DNA of 64,000 nucleotides. It comes from Physella acuta (Eukaryota > Mollusca > Gastropoda > Physidae). The DNA lies in assembly GCF_028476545.1 (NCBI RefSeq), contig NW_026732318.1, positions 124,001 through 188,000 on the forward strand, read 5' to 3'. This document shows positions 15,010-25,384 of this stretch, piece after piece (position 1 is the first letter of the stretch; each line of letters starts with the position of its first letter). The translations under genes and the position numbers were made by a program. The notes under the pieces are model-generated. The model made no database searches. It was not told where the DNA came from and saw only the letters and a list, made by a program, of their open reading frames with translations.

Positions 15010-15626
15010 TTAAGTCTCACATTCACACACCACACAGCCAGTCACGGAGTCCTTTTTATAGACACTGCAGTGGATGTTGCAGGACATGGGAGGACAGGGG
15101 TGGGTGATGGAGGACATCGTGGTCCCCGCGGGCAGGGTCAGCAGCGTGGACTGGGTCGCCGCTACGGTCACCTGCGCCCCGGGGAGGTACTGGCAGACGT
15201 AGCTGTGTCTCTCGTTGGTGGAGAGTATGACCAGGAAATTGGTGGACTCGCACGGGAACTCTTTCCACTTCCCCCCGTCCCTGGCGTCCAGGGCCACGCA
15301 GTCCTTGCTGTCGTGCTGTAGGTTGTGGAGAAGACCGGACACATCGGACCCGTTACCGCTGGTCCAGTGGCTGTAGGTGACGGGCGTCCCGTCCTCCCAC
15401 AGGTACGTGTTCTCGGTCAGTATGCCATCGAGGCCGATCCAGACAGAGTGGTGCTCCCTGTACACGTCTGTCAGCTGGTGGGTGATGAAGTCCTGGGTCT
15501 CGGCTGATTTGATCAGCACCAGCGTCCCGCCGTTTTTCTCACAGTCCGACTCGGCTTCTGTGTGGGCGACCTGGCGGTAGACAACAAACTCGTAACACAG
15601 GTCGCCGTGCACCTGCAGGTACCTGT
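15010..15626 (-). CDS. C-type lectin-like domain with antistasin-like C-terminus (terminal exon)
   Basis: This is a terminal exon coding a C-type lectin-like fold. In order it shows YLQVHGDLCYEF, SDCEKNGGTLVLI, the WIGLDG core motif, WEDGTPVTYSHW, DCVALD, KWKEFPC and a closing YVCQY. These carry the usual disulfide cysteines. The sugar and calcium positions are unusual: no EPN or QPD triplet is seen, and KWKE stands where WND is expected, so classical Ca-dependent sugar binding is doubtful. After the lectin fold comes a Thr/Ala/Pro-rich linker and a Cys-rich tail, C-x4-C-x3-C-x10-C-x2-C-x-C, which fits an antistasin-type module. An in-frame stop lies at 15652-15654, so the exon must begin after it. 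An acceptor ending at 15627 would give phase 1 and keep RYLQVHGDLC; other AGs nearby are possible. No upstream exon or signal peptide was found. The exon is much more GC-rich than its surroundings. Confidence 0.85.
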
Positions 15627-15684
15627 CTCTTGCAAGGGCAGCAGGGCACAGTCATCCAACGTTATGGATGCACCTGAAGACAGC

Positions 15685-15686
<2 letters not shown>

Positions 15687-15736
<50 letters not shown>
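15687..15736. repeat. (TA)n microsatellite
   Basis: An uninterrupted TA run lying just upstream (on minus) of the lectin exon, in what should be its intron. Confidence 0.95.
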
Positions 15737-15739
<3 letters not shown>

Positions 15740-16109
15740 CATATAATGAATGCATGTAACACAATAATAACATATACGGTTAAAGTTATTTTTACTACAA
15801 GTTTTTAAGAACTTTATTTTAAGCTACGCTGTCTCAATGGTCTATATCTATCTGTGTGTGGGTTTGTGGTCATTTCAAACTTTCCAGATTAGTACATCTT
15901 CGATCACAATGCTATAATACACTGATATGGATTGTTTGCCCTTGTCTCATGGATACCATGATTGGGACTGATCACAAACATAGTCAGAAAATTGTTAGGA
16001 AAGTCAAGGAGATGATTTGATATAATCTTACATTGTTGATTGTAGTTATGTGGTATTTTATAGCGCTGCCATGTAGTCTTTTGAGTATTTAGCGCTATAT
16101 TTGTTTAAT

Positions 16110-16295
16110 TTGTTTCATAAATAAAAATAGCATTTTTTTGTGTTTAGCTTTAATAGCTTTCAAAATTTTGTAAAAATTCCTTAAACATTTCGTATATACG
16201 AGAAAGTAAATATAAAATGTTTAAGGAATTTTTACAAAATTTTGAAACCTATTAAAGCTAAACACAAAAAAATGCTATTTTTATTTATGAAACAA
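16110..16295. repeat. foldback palindrome with ~80-bp arms
   Basis: The left arm (16110-16190) and right arm (16215-16295) are near-perfect reverse complements, from TTGTTTCAT at one tip to ATGAAACAA at the other. The 24-base centre holds CGTATATACGAGAAAGTAAA, which matches the 5' tip of the HINE-like repeat found at 17440-17457. It would form a long hairpin. Its origin as a MITE or a rearranged terminus is unresolved. Confidence 0.9.
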
Positions 16296-16408
16296 ATATT
16301 GGTGCTACCAAACAAGTTACGAAATACTGTTTTAGTGTTTTGTGCATCTATACATAAAACAGCAATTGTACTTTGTATGGCCACTGGCTTTATTGAACTG
16401 TGGACAAC

Positions 16409-16414
16409 TTTATT
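16409..16414 (-). promoter_or_regulatory. candidate poly(A) signal
   Basis: AATAAA on minus, about 100 bases past the stop of the exon at 16516-16649. It supports that exon being a terminal exon, weakly. Confidence 0.35.
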
Positions 16415-16515
16415 TACGTCACTTTAATAAAGGTCGTGACAAGTTCAACGCCCTGACGATATGACATCAGTAGAAGTGTTAATGGCAAACACACTGTATT
16501 TGTCACTGGAAGCTC

Positions 16516-16649
16516 TTAACCAATCAAAATATGAAGAGGATTTGGTGTAGAATTACAAGTGCATGGACATGCGTCCGGTGCTGTAGAAAAGCCGAACGGA
16601 CAATTGTCTAAACATAAATGAATCACACAACGTTTTCTTTTGACAGCAG
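16516..16649 (-). CDS. orphan terminal exon with antistasin-like Cys motif
   Basis: A short exon of 43 codons plus a stop. It follows a strong acceptor on minus (a T-rich tract, then TTTCCTTGCAG). It enters in phase 1 and reads AVKRKRCVIHLCLDNCPFGF, then a D-A-C-P-C-T-C segment. The spacing C-x4-C-x3-C-x10-C-x-C-x-C is close to the lectin tail and to antistasin domains. The intron end, the entry phase and the V-K-R start also match the alternative last exon of the Ig gene at 54262-54371, so the two exons look homologous. No other exon of a parent gene was found on minus between here and 29600. It could be a relic of a partly deleted paralogue, or an alternative end of a gene whose other exons I cannot see. 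Confidence 0.6.
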
Positions 16650-16769
16650 CTGCAAGGAAATAAAAACAGAATGTTAAGTTGTTATATAAGCCGCAGATCA
16701 TTCCATAATAGAGTCAAGTAAAAAATTGTGTTTTAGTTACGGATTCAGAAATTTAAAAAAATAATAAAC

Positions 16770-17457
16770 CGGGAGTGATCTCCCCTAAACTTTCTCGAAT
16801 ATTTTTATATAAAATAACAGGGGATGGGAACTCGGGCTATAGACATGATTTTTAATCCATTTTAAATACTTAAAGTTTTAAAAATAGAATAAAATCTCGT
16901 AGACAGATTAATTGCACACCAAGTGAACGCCAAATAAAAACGCGTATAATAGTGCGCAATATTATTAGTACTTTAAAAATTTACATTAGTTTTTTGAGAA
17001 ATCGGAAGTAGCGTAAATTACTACTTCCAGTCAACGGAAATTACTCAAAATTTAACAGAAGGTAGAGAATTCGATGTTTTACTTACATGTGAAATTTCAT
17101 TTATCTATCTGAAATAGTACTCAAGTTATAGGCTTTTGAAAAATTCAAAGTAGGAAAAGTACCACTTTCGGTTATCGGAAATCGCTCAAAAGTTGATACG
17201 GATCTACGATTTTGATAAAATACTTATATATGAAATTTCATCAACCTAGCTGTAACGGTACTCAAGTTATCGTGTTTACACACGGACAGACAGACAGACA
17301 GACACACACACACACACAGACATACGGACAAGATTGCAAAATTATGTTTTTCCGTATCAGTGAGGTTTAAAACGTCGAGATTTGTAAAAATCTCGATTTT
17401 TTTTTTTGCACGATTACAAGACTTTCTCTATACTTCGTATATACGAGAAAGTAAAAA
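16770..17457 (-). mobile_element. HINE/pearl-like (Helentron-type, non-autonomous) element, copy 1
   Basis: Read on minus, it starts TTTTTACTTTCTCGTATATA and holds a nearly palindromic stretch ending GAGAAAG. Then come a (GT)n microsatellite, two diverged tandem core repeats of about 135 bp (each with an AACTTGAGTAC-like start and a GAAATTTCA motif), and finally CGAGAAAGT followed by a GGGAG-ATCA-CTCCC hairpin at the end. The 5' ACTTTCTCG and 3' CGAGAAAGT form a subterminal inverted repeat. Subterminal repeats, a microsatellite, tandem cores and a 3' hairpin are the known plan of HINE, DINE and pearl elements. No coding region is present. Three more copies occur at 21281, 49956 and 54386. Confidence 0.75.
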
Positions 17458-18692
17458 TTAATAATTCTAAAACGGATAAAGGAGACTAATATCCATATTA
17501 TACCGTTACTTTCCAGTACAGAAAAAAACCGATTATTCAAAAAGTCGTTTAATCTCTTGGTACGTTAAAATTATTACAGAGCAGGAAAAAAAATCGACTT
17601 AAGTAGTTAAATTACTACTGACGAAAGCAACGCATTGTTATTGACAAGCTGGATGAATCCAAGAATATTTGCATCACTATCTTTGTTTTTCCCGTTGAGA
17701 AAAAAATATACAAGTGGCGTTAGTGTGGTTTCATTCCATTGTTTCGTATTATTTTTTTTCCGGTAATAAAACATTTTGGGCAATATATTTTGAATAGTTA
17801 ATTATCCTTCGCAAAAATTATAATTGCATCTGAAAAAATTTACGATTTAATTTTACTTAGGTTAGACAATTAAAAATGTACAAAGATTCACGTGAAACAA
17901 AAATTCCTTCCCTTGTTTGTTTTAGATTAGAATAAACATTTCGCTAATATATTAAAAAATGTTTGTAAGATTTCATCAGGATCAGAGAATACGCACAAAC
18001 CTGTCTTCGAGTAGCGTGGTAATAATTATACATTTTTCCCATCGTCGCATTTAGCTGGGATAATTGCTATTTACATAATGTTCACTCATAGTAAACAAAG
18101 AAATATTACAGTGCTAGTAAATAAATATTATTTATATTTTGCTAGCGGATAATGCAAGTAACTAATAACATATGAAAAGCAAAATTCATGTGCACAGTTC
18201 TCAATATTTTGTAAAATAGCTGGGTTGTCTCAGTTGTTTCACATACATGACTATTTGACTAATTATATTTGTGGTTTCATTAGTAGGAAGTAAATATCAG
18301 AAATTCAGTCCATAGGTGGAAACAAAAACAATCTAGATGTATGTCTGTATTTTATGTAACAAAACGTTCCATTGTTCTTTCTAAACTTTAAACAAAAAAA
18401 TGTGGGTAACAAGTAACTAGATAATAAGTGTCTTGTTTCATTGACATTATTTTATATCTTCTAAAAAACAAACGAAATATTTTCGACTACACCAAAAATT
18501 CAAAAGACAATTTACTGTTCTTTAATCATAAATGCTTAATAAAACGATCAAAACGTTAATTTTTACTTTGTGTTAAGCTGATCTTCAAACTTTGAATGTT
18601 TAACAGTGTGCGAATTTGCGTTTGTAAGCATACGTTTGTTTGTTTGTATTTGTGTGTCTGTGCACATGATTGTGTGCCTATTTGTGTCTCGT
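17458..18692. other. AT-rich stretch, nothing recognised
   Basis: About 1.2 kb of AT-rich sequence with frequent stops in all frames. No motif, repeat boundary or exon-like segment could be supported. Confidence 0.6.
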
Positions 18693-18848
18693 CAGAGGCG
18701 TAGCGACCCTTCCCGGCACCCGGGGATAAACTTTTGATTCCCCCCCCCTCGAACTTTTCATTTGCACCCCCCTCAAACTTTCAATTTGGCGCCCCCCCCC
18801 CCCTAAGGTCGGCGCCCGGGGACATATGTCCCCCTCGCTACGCCTCTG
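18693..18848 (+). mobile_element. MITE with CAGAGGCGTAGCGA termini, copy 1
   Basis: A 156-bp element with terminal inverted repeats CAGAGGCGTAGCGA and TCGCTACGCCTCTG. The inside is C-rich, with runs such as TTTGCACCCCCCTC and a GGCGCCCGGGGACATATGTC block. It is non-coding. A second copy lies inverted at 19440-19655, and a similar end is seen near 59976. Confidence 0.85.
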
Positions 18849-18901
18849 GTATCACACGCATTATTACACCTTTCGCTAACTTTAAGCTTAACCGGTCTTA
18901 A

Positions 18902-19144
18902 TTTTATCTTCATGGTTTATTATGCAATATATCTGGTTTACACACCATATCTACTGATGGTTTACGTAACATGGACAATGTATCATCCACTGATTTTTAT
19001 TTCAACAATTTTGATTTCTACCAGTCGTATCGCAAATATTTTACTGCAGACAACTTCTGTAGTAATCGTCGCGAGTTTTATGATTTAACATATACTAATC
19101 AGAAAGGTTACAACACTGTCTTCAACAAAGAATTCAAAAAATAG
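18902..19144 (+). CDS. unrecognised open stretch, possible exon fragment
   Basis: An open frame of about 80 codons ending in a TAG at 19142-19144. The first clear Met lies about 25 codons in. The product would be rich in Asn, Tyr, Phe and Asp (for example FNNFDFYQSYRKYF and CSNRREFYDLTYTNQ), which looks less random than the AT-rich surroundings. I do not recognise it. It lies between two inverted MITE copies. It may be an exon of an unseen gene, a relic of a mobile element or chance. Confidence 0.25.
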   Translation, partial: FYLHGLLCNISGLHTISTDGLRNMDNVSSTDFYFNNFDFYQSYRKYFTADNFCSNRREFYDLTYTNQKGYNTVFNKEFKK

Positions 19145-19439
19145 AAAGAAGAATTGTTTATGTATTAGCTTTGATGCTGTGCTCTAACTTTATAACGTTT
19201 TCATGAATTTGCGTTAGTTAAAAATACGATTGCATAATTTGTTTTGTGAAATAAAAAGCTCAATCCTAAGAATATTAAAAATCTTAAAACTTGAATTAGA
19301 TTTAAATTTATTTTTGGTGTGAGATCTGTGTGAAAAAAAGAAAGTAATATGTAGGTTTTTAAAAATCTACTAATAAATTAATATAAATCGATATCCAGCA
19401 GAGTTACGCTGCTGTACTTTGGCACCATCAGATCTGACG

Positions 19440-19655
19440 CAGAGGCGTAGCGAGGGGGGGGGGACATATGTCCCCGGGCGCCGACCTTATGGGGGGGGGG
19501 GCGCCAAATTGAAAGTTTGAGGGGGGTGCAAATGAAAAGTTCGAGGGAGGGTGCAAATCGAAAGTTTGAGGGGGGGGGGGGTGCAAATGAAAAGTTCGAG
19601 GGGGGGGGAATCGAAAGTTTGTCCCCGGGCGCAGGGAAGGGTCGCTACGCCTCTG
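19440..19655 (-). mobile_element. MITE with CAGAGGCGTAGCGA termini, copy 2
   Basis: The reverse-orientation relative of the copy at 18693, enlarged by repeated GTGCAAATGAAAAGTTCGAG-type units and G runs. The flanking octamers ATCTGACG and ATCTGGTG match at six of eight positions, which would fit an 8-bp target duplication of a hAT-type element. Confidence 0.8.
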
Positions 19656-21280
19656 ATCTGGTGCTAGATAAAACAGTTCAAACTGTACTCCCCGCCAGGA
19701 AGGTTAAAAACTTATCTTACCTGACAACCGCTGTAGGCCAATATGCGTCAATACTTTCAGGCGACTTTGACAATACGCAATGAAAATAACACAATTCTAA
19801 AGAAGGTGCCCACTGAATACGTCTGGCTTTGGAATATATGATAGCCTCTTCAAGTATGACTAAAGCCATTTTGTCTCTTGATATTAGTATATTTTAAAAA
19901 TGATAACAAGAGGTAAAAATACTATTTTTGCCTGTTTCTAGCTTCTTGGCAGTTCACCAAGATAGTCCTACTCTTGTCAGCTGCTTTTCTGCTGTTCACC
20001 TCCATAACGTCACAAAAAGGCAAACCCCTTATTGAAAAAGACGTCACACCTTAGACAACATGTTCTTGTCTTTTAAAAACACCGATTTTGGCTGAACATG
20101 GATTTGACCACACTATCCCTTCATATACCGAGGTTACAGAAACAGGTGAAATCTACGTCACCTGTCCAACGTCCCGCCAAGTCCAAATAGGCAACTTTAA
20201 TATCATTCATATCTAAAAATTAAAAAAAAAATTAACATTGATATGATGTGTCTCGAACCCGAACCACACCCGCGGTAACTATAACTCTATCGTCTCGGCA
20301 AGCAAATACATACGAAATACGTACAATTGTATTGGGTTAATTTACTTAGCATAGTGTAATAAAGTTAAGTTACGCCGAACATTATTTTATATTAAACTAT
20401 ATTCTAATTAAACCAATTCCATTGCTAAACAAACAAAGAGTTCTATAAAAATAATTAAGGCCTGAAAAAGTAAAATAAATAAACTCGTTATTGGCCTAGA
20501 TCTAGAATCTAGAGTTTGAATAGCAAACACACTTAGACACTATCGATAAAGTTATAGAATATTTAGCTTTATATTGCGTTAACACTTTTGAATAGGCAAA
20601 ATGGTTTTCCATGGAAGCCGCCATTAGATGGCGGCGTATACTATGTCGCGGGTCAGCTCGTAAATAAATAAATGTACAAACTTCTCGCTTTTAGCAGATT
20701 ATAGATATTGTCGGGAGTCTGATTTGGAGTGGAAATTTGTTGAGCTGTCTGCATTAGTTTTTAGAATTTATTTTGTTAGGGCTATTTTTCTCTCATTGAC
20801 GTTTTGTCGATGTTGATTTTCGAACCACGGTCTTTATTCAGTTCAGTTGGGAAAACATACGGTTTTAAAGTTTGTTTCTATTTTTACAGTAGTGATGTCT
20901 AATTCTTAGTTCTGCAGACAAAATTTAACTGCCAATATAGGCCAAGGCGCGCTTGAATACATGTGTAATCCATAGATGAGCACACACTATTGTACAACAC
21001 TAGTATAGCCAACAGTGCCAAGTTAAGGCCCAATCAATAATCGATTATTGGGTGGCGGTTCTGCAATTGAAAGTAAACCTTAAAATAGATCTATAAAAAA
21101 TCAATAAAGATACGAAGCAGCAATTTATTTTTCACTGCCTCTTTTTATTTTTAAAACGCGTTGCTAATATCCTTCAGTTTAATATCTTAACTTGATAATA
21201 GTAATTTAATTTAATTTGACATAAACCGAATTTTATTATGTGATTATTTTACGGTATAGCCTACTTGTTGATGTAATTGA
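19656..21280. other. AT-rich intergenic stretch
   Basis: Apart from the possible SINE head at 20235-20310, this 1.6 kb shows no exon-like segment. A short palindrome with AGCCGCCATTAGATGGCGGC lies near 20610-20632. Nothing else is supported. Confidence 0.5.
20235..20310 (-). repeat. possible tRNA-derived SINE head
   Basis: On minus, a TGCCGAGACGATAGAGTT segment is followed about 25 bases on by GGTTCGAGACAC. These resemble the A and B boxes of a Pol III promoter at tRNA-like spacing. No cloverleaf or clear tail was established. Confidence 0.4.
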
Positions 21281-21897
21281 TTTTTACTTTCTCGTATATA
21301 CGAAGTATAGAGAAAGCCCTGATACGGAAAAACTTAATTTTGCAATCTTGTCCGTATGTGTGTGTGTCTGTGTGTGTGTGTGTGTTTGTGTGTAAACACG
21401 ATTACTTGAGTACCGTTACAGCTAGGTTGATGAAATTTCATATATAAGTATTTTATCAAAATCGTAGATCCGTATCAACTTTTGAGCGATTTCCGATAAC
21501 CGGAAGTGGTTCTTTTTCTACTTTGAATTTTTCAAAAGCTTATAACTTGAGTACTATTTCAGATAGATAAATGAAATTTCACATGTAAGTAAAAGATCTG
21601 ATTCTCTACCTTCTATCAAATTTTGAGTAATTTCCGTTGAACGGAAGTACTAATTTACGATATTTCCGATTTCTCAAACGCACGTAAATTTATAAAGTAC
21701 TAATAATATTGCGCACTATTATGCACATTTTATTAGGCGTTCACTTAGTGTGCAATTCTCTTTTTACGAGATTCCATTCTATTATAAAAAGTTTAAATAA
21801 TTAAAAATGGATTACAAATATTGTGTATGTCCTGAGTTGCAAACCCTCATAGTTTTATATTAGAATATCCGAGAAAGTTTAGGGGAGATCACTCCCG
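21281..21897 (+). mobile_element. HINE/pearl-like element, copy 2
   Basis: The inverted counterpart of copy 1, here on plus: start TTTTTACTTTCTCG, (GT)n tract, tandem core repeats, CGAGAAAGT, and a terminal GGGAGATCACTCCC hairpin ending at 21897. The two copies agree along their length but differ in the microsatellite and at scattered bases, so they are separate insertions or an old inverted duplication. Confidence 0.8.
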
Positions 21898-22090
21898 CTT
21901 GATTTAAAATAGATTTTCAGTAAGTTCCGAACATCAGAAATAGCAACCAAGCTCAGCCATTTGTTTACACATTTTCTGATTTATTGGAATTCAGGTTGGT
22001 ATTAAGTGATACATTAAATAAATGTTGCCTCGTATATTATGTACATCGGTAGTAAAGATTATTTATAACAAACATTTTAAAATTACTTGG

Positions 22091-22441
22091 ATTCAGAAAA
22101 GTGAACTCCATAGTCGAATACTATGGGTGTACTTATTTCATAAAACTTGATTTGATCGAAGGCTATCTGATGCGTTAAACCTAACCTAACCTAACCTAAC
22201 CTAACCTAACCTAACCTAACCTAACCTAACCTAACCTAACCTAACCTAACCTAACCTAACCTAACCTAACCTAACCTAACCTAACCTAACCTAACCTAAC
22301 CTAACCTAACCTAACCTAACCTGATCATAAATTGATTATAAATATAATACATTTATTGGCTTCAGAATAGTGCATTGTCGAATACAATAGGTGTATTTTT
22401 AATTTCAAACTTCGTTGGATCGAAGGCTAGCTGAGGCGTTA
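22091..22441. repeat. ~85-bp direct repeat flanking a (CCTAA)n array
   Basis: The left copy (22091-22177) and right copy (22360-22441) share TTCAGAA-AGTG, GTCGAATAC, GGTGTA, TTTCA and GATCGAAGGCTA, ending in GCGTTA. They bracket the (CCTAA)n run, so the array sits between, or inside, a duplicated segment. Confidence 0.75.
22180..22322. repeat. interstitial (CCTAA)n array 1
   Basis: About 28 perfect CCTAA units, which read TTAGG on the other strand. TTAGG is the arthropod-type telomere unit; molluscs are known for TTAGGG. The near-perfect uniformity suggests recent expansion. Confidence 0.97.
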
Positions 22442-22702
22442 TATAGTGCCCCACGATAGTGCCTCCGTATAGACACACCTGCGGGGCGGTGTCCAGGTAG
22501 TCCTTTTATTGGGTCTAGAGTTTGACGCCTTAAGCCGTTTGTTGGTGGGTCGACTGCCACCGTTCTCTGAGTCACCGGTCTGCCTTACACACCAGATCCG
22601 TGCCACGTCCTGTGCGTAGCCCAGCCTAGCACAAATGACGCTGCCATCCACATCGCTGAGCCACTGGTCTGTCTTACACTCCAGGCCCCGTGCCACATGC
22701 AC
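22439..22702 (-). pseudogene. possible SRCR-like fragment
   Basis: An open minus-strand stretch that includes WLSDVDGSVICARLGY, resembling the W-D-x-x-V-x-C-R-x-L-G-Y core of scavenger-receptor Cys-rich domains. The rest does not follow the family, and the DNA has an internal repeat of roughly 90 bases (GTGGCACGG...GTGTAAG), so chance similarity is quite possible. The segment is GC-richer than its neighbours. No adjoining exon was found. Confidence 0.25.
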
Positions 22703-22766
22703 TGGAGACTCACTGGGTGTTTGAACAATCCCTACCCTAAATACAAACTAAACACACACATGGTTC

Positions 22767-23012
22767 TGTCACAGGCCTTTCTCCTACCTTTTATATTACA
22801 CATACAAAATCAAAAGACAAGCCTTCATCTTGCAAGTTTTCATATTTATTTTGTTTCACACAGGCATCGTGTCCACTAAACCTCGCCATTTTCTCGCCTG
22901 TCCTCACTTGTTCCTCTCGCGCATGCGCACAGCCCTTGTCTCTCTGATGCAATCTCGCCTCCCTCAACACACACACTCCCAACATACAATCCACCAACAT
23001 TTCACTGTTATA
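22767..23012 (-). repeat. 3' LTR of the 22767-26373 element
   Basis: It begins TGTCACAGGCC on plus and ends near CACTGTTATA. It pairs with 26127-26373 along its whole length with only a few differences. The purine-rich GGGAGAAAGGG lies just inside it. Confidence 0.9.
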
Positions 23013-23869
23013 CGCCCTTTCTCCCGTTTAAAAAAATTAATTTATTAATTTTTTTGTTATATAGATCACATTCACTATAAAATCTTCCTGATACATGTAA
23101 CAGTGAAATGAAAATCATGTTGAAAAAGAAACTTGCTAATGAACATCCTAAATTATTTTATATGTACACTTTTTTAAATTAAAACAATGATATTCATAAA
23201 ATACATGGCAAAGTGTAAAGTTTCACTTATCTAATAAGTATCACCATTAAGGAAAATTGTAACTAAGGTAAACCTTCTTAGTTTAATAATAACAAATGAT
23301 TCTAACTAAGGAACATCTCCTTTTAATGTGACAAAAAAAGAAATCATTAAACCTTACTAAGGAATATTGCCTCTTAGTGTATCTCAAAATAATTCTAACT
23401 GAGGAAAACTTTCTCCTAGTAGAACAAAATCATAGCTATGTAATAGCTCCCATGGGCAAATCATATCCTTGATTTCCCTACTTCACTGGTTGAGGTAAAC
23501 TCCTCATCATAACAAATGTAAATTACCACATCTGTCAGGTCATACTGCCATAATCATGTTCATTACTTAACAAGATATACAGTATACATACAAATCATAA
23601 AAATACAACAAAATGTATGTTCATTTTCATTACTAAATTAAAATAGTGGTAAAACATATTTATACAAGTCATTTTATGACTTATTCCTATCTTGCTCACA
23701 TTTTAAAAATGTTAATGTACTCTGGAAGTACACATCACATACTACATTATTCAAAATTTCCTTATAAGAATTGGATGATATGTCTCAGGTCGTTATTTTC
23801 TTTAGTCAGTTCCATGTTTGTTTTTCCATCTTCAATCTGTCTTGATAAAAAATCAGCTAGTGTATTGTG

Positions 23870-25096
23870 CTATCCCTTTACTGTTTTTATCTCAAACTTG
23901 AAATCTAGTAAAATCAGTGCCCATCTATTTATTTTGCTATTCATTATCATTTTCTTATTGATTGTGATCAATGGCTTGTGATCTATTCTGAGAGTAAAGT
24001 GTCTTCTCAATAAATACTTCTGTAATTTACTCAATGCCCATACAATCGCTAGGCACTCTTTCTCAATCACTGCATATCTTTGTTCTGTTGGTGATAATGC
24101 CCTGCTGAGGTATTGTACTGGGTATAGTTTATTGCCCTTTTCTTGCATTAAGCAGGCTCCTAACGCTACATTTGATGCATCAGTAAAAAGAGTGAAACGC
24201 TTACTAAAATCTGGTGACATTAGTACCTTGTCACTCATGAATTCAGCCTTTATTTTATTTAAGGCACTTTCACATTCCTGTGTCCATACTAGTTTAACTT
24301 TGTCTTTGGATAGCAATTCTCTTAAAGGAGTAGTAAGTTCAGCATATTTATCCACAAAAATATTATAAAAATTGCATAGTCCCAACAATGCTTTCACTTC
24401 TTTCTTTGTAGTAGGGGTTTTGATATTTAATATTTTGTCCTTAGTTCCTTCAGTAGGTCTAATTTCTTTATTTCCAACCTTAAATCCTAGGAATTCTACT
24501 GTATCTACTCCCACATGCAGTTTCTCTGGTGCTATGGTAACCCCATGTTTTCTAAGTCTTTCTAGTAGTTCTTTTAGTGTTTCTATGTGTTCTGCCCATG
24601 TGTTATTATGTATGCATATATCATCAACAAGGAAGACCAGGTTTTTCATTCCTTCTGTCATTTTATTCATGAATTTGTGGAACGTGGCGGTACTGTTCAT
24701 AAGTCCGAATAGCATCACCTTCCATTGACATAGACCTTTGCTAGATGTAAAGGCGGTGTATTGTCTTGACTCCTTTTCCAATCCTATTTGCCAGAAGCCT
24801 CTGTTAAAATCACAAGTGATAAAAATTGAGGATTTACTAATAGTTTCCAAAATGTCTTTAGGATCATTCATGGGTTCAGCATCTATCTTGGTCCTTTTAT
24901 TCAACTCTCGATAGTCACAACATATCCTTACTTTGTTGTTCTTTTTTCTTACTATTACAATGGGTGATGAGTATGTTGATTCTGTTCTTTCTATTTGCCC
25001 AGACTCAAGTAGAAAATCCAGTTCTGCTTCAACAGCTTCTCTATAAGCAACTGGTACTTGGTAATGTTTCCCTTTCATAGCACTATAATCAGTCAA
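23870..25096 (-). pseudogene. reverse transcriptase and RNase H region of the LTR fossil
   Basis: A 408-codon stretch with recognisable Ty3-type reverse transcriptase segments (SSPIVIVRKKNNKVRICCDY, LVDDICIHN) followed by an RNase H start (TLFTDASNVALGACL) and the DHKPL block. It is part of a broken element and is described only as a fossil. Confidence 0.9.
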
Positions 25097-25384
25097 TTTT
25101 GTGTTGAATTGTTTCAGTAAAACCCATTTCTGTAGTAATCACATCCTTGTATTCATTTATCATTTTGTCCATTATGTTTTTCTCCTTCACAGGGATATGA
25201 TAAGTCTTAATTTCTTGTGTATTACAGCTTTCACTTATTACAGTACAAGCCATATGTTCCTCTTCTATCAGTTTCTCTGGCTCTACATATAATTTCTTCA
25301 TTCTGTCTATGTGTATAGGAGTGTTATTTCCCTTATGTTTATTTCATAATTTACATCAGATAGTTTCTTGATTACTTCAAAAGG

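Noticed and set aside
15070-15580. Plus-strand open frames across the lectin exon
   Set aside because: GC-rich antisense shadows with no domain features.
15513-15773. Overlapping minus open frame in the lectin region with a Tyr-Ile run
   Set aside because: It is mostly a (TA)n shadow and an out-of-frame reading of the lectin exon. The lectin frame has the domain motifs.
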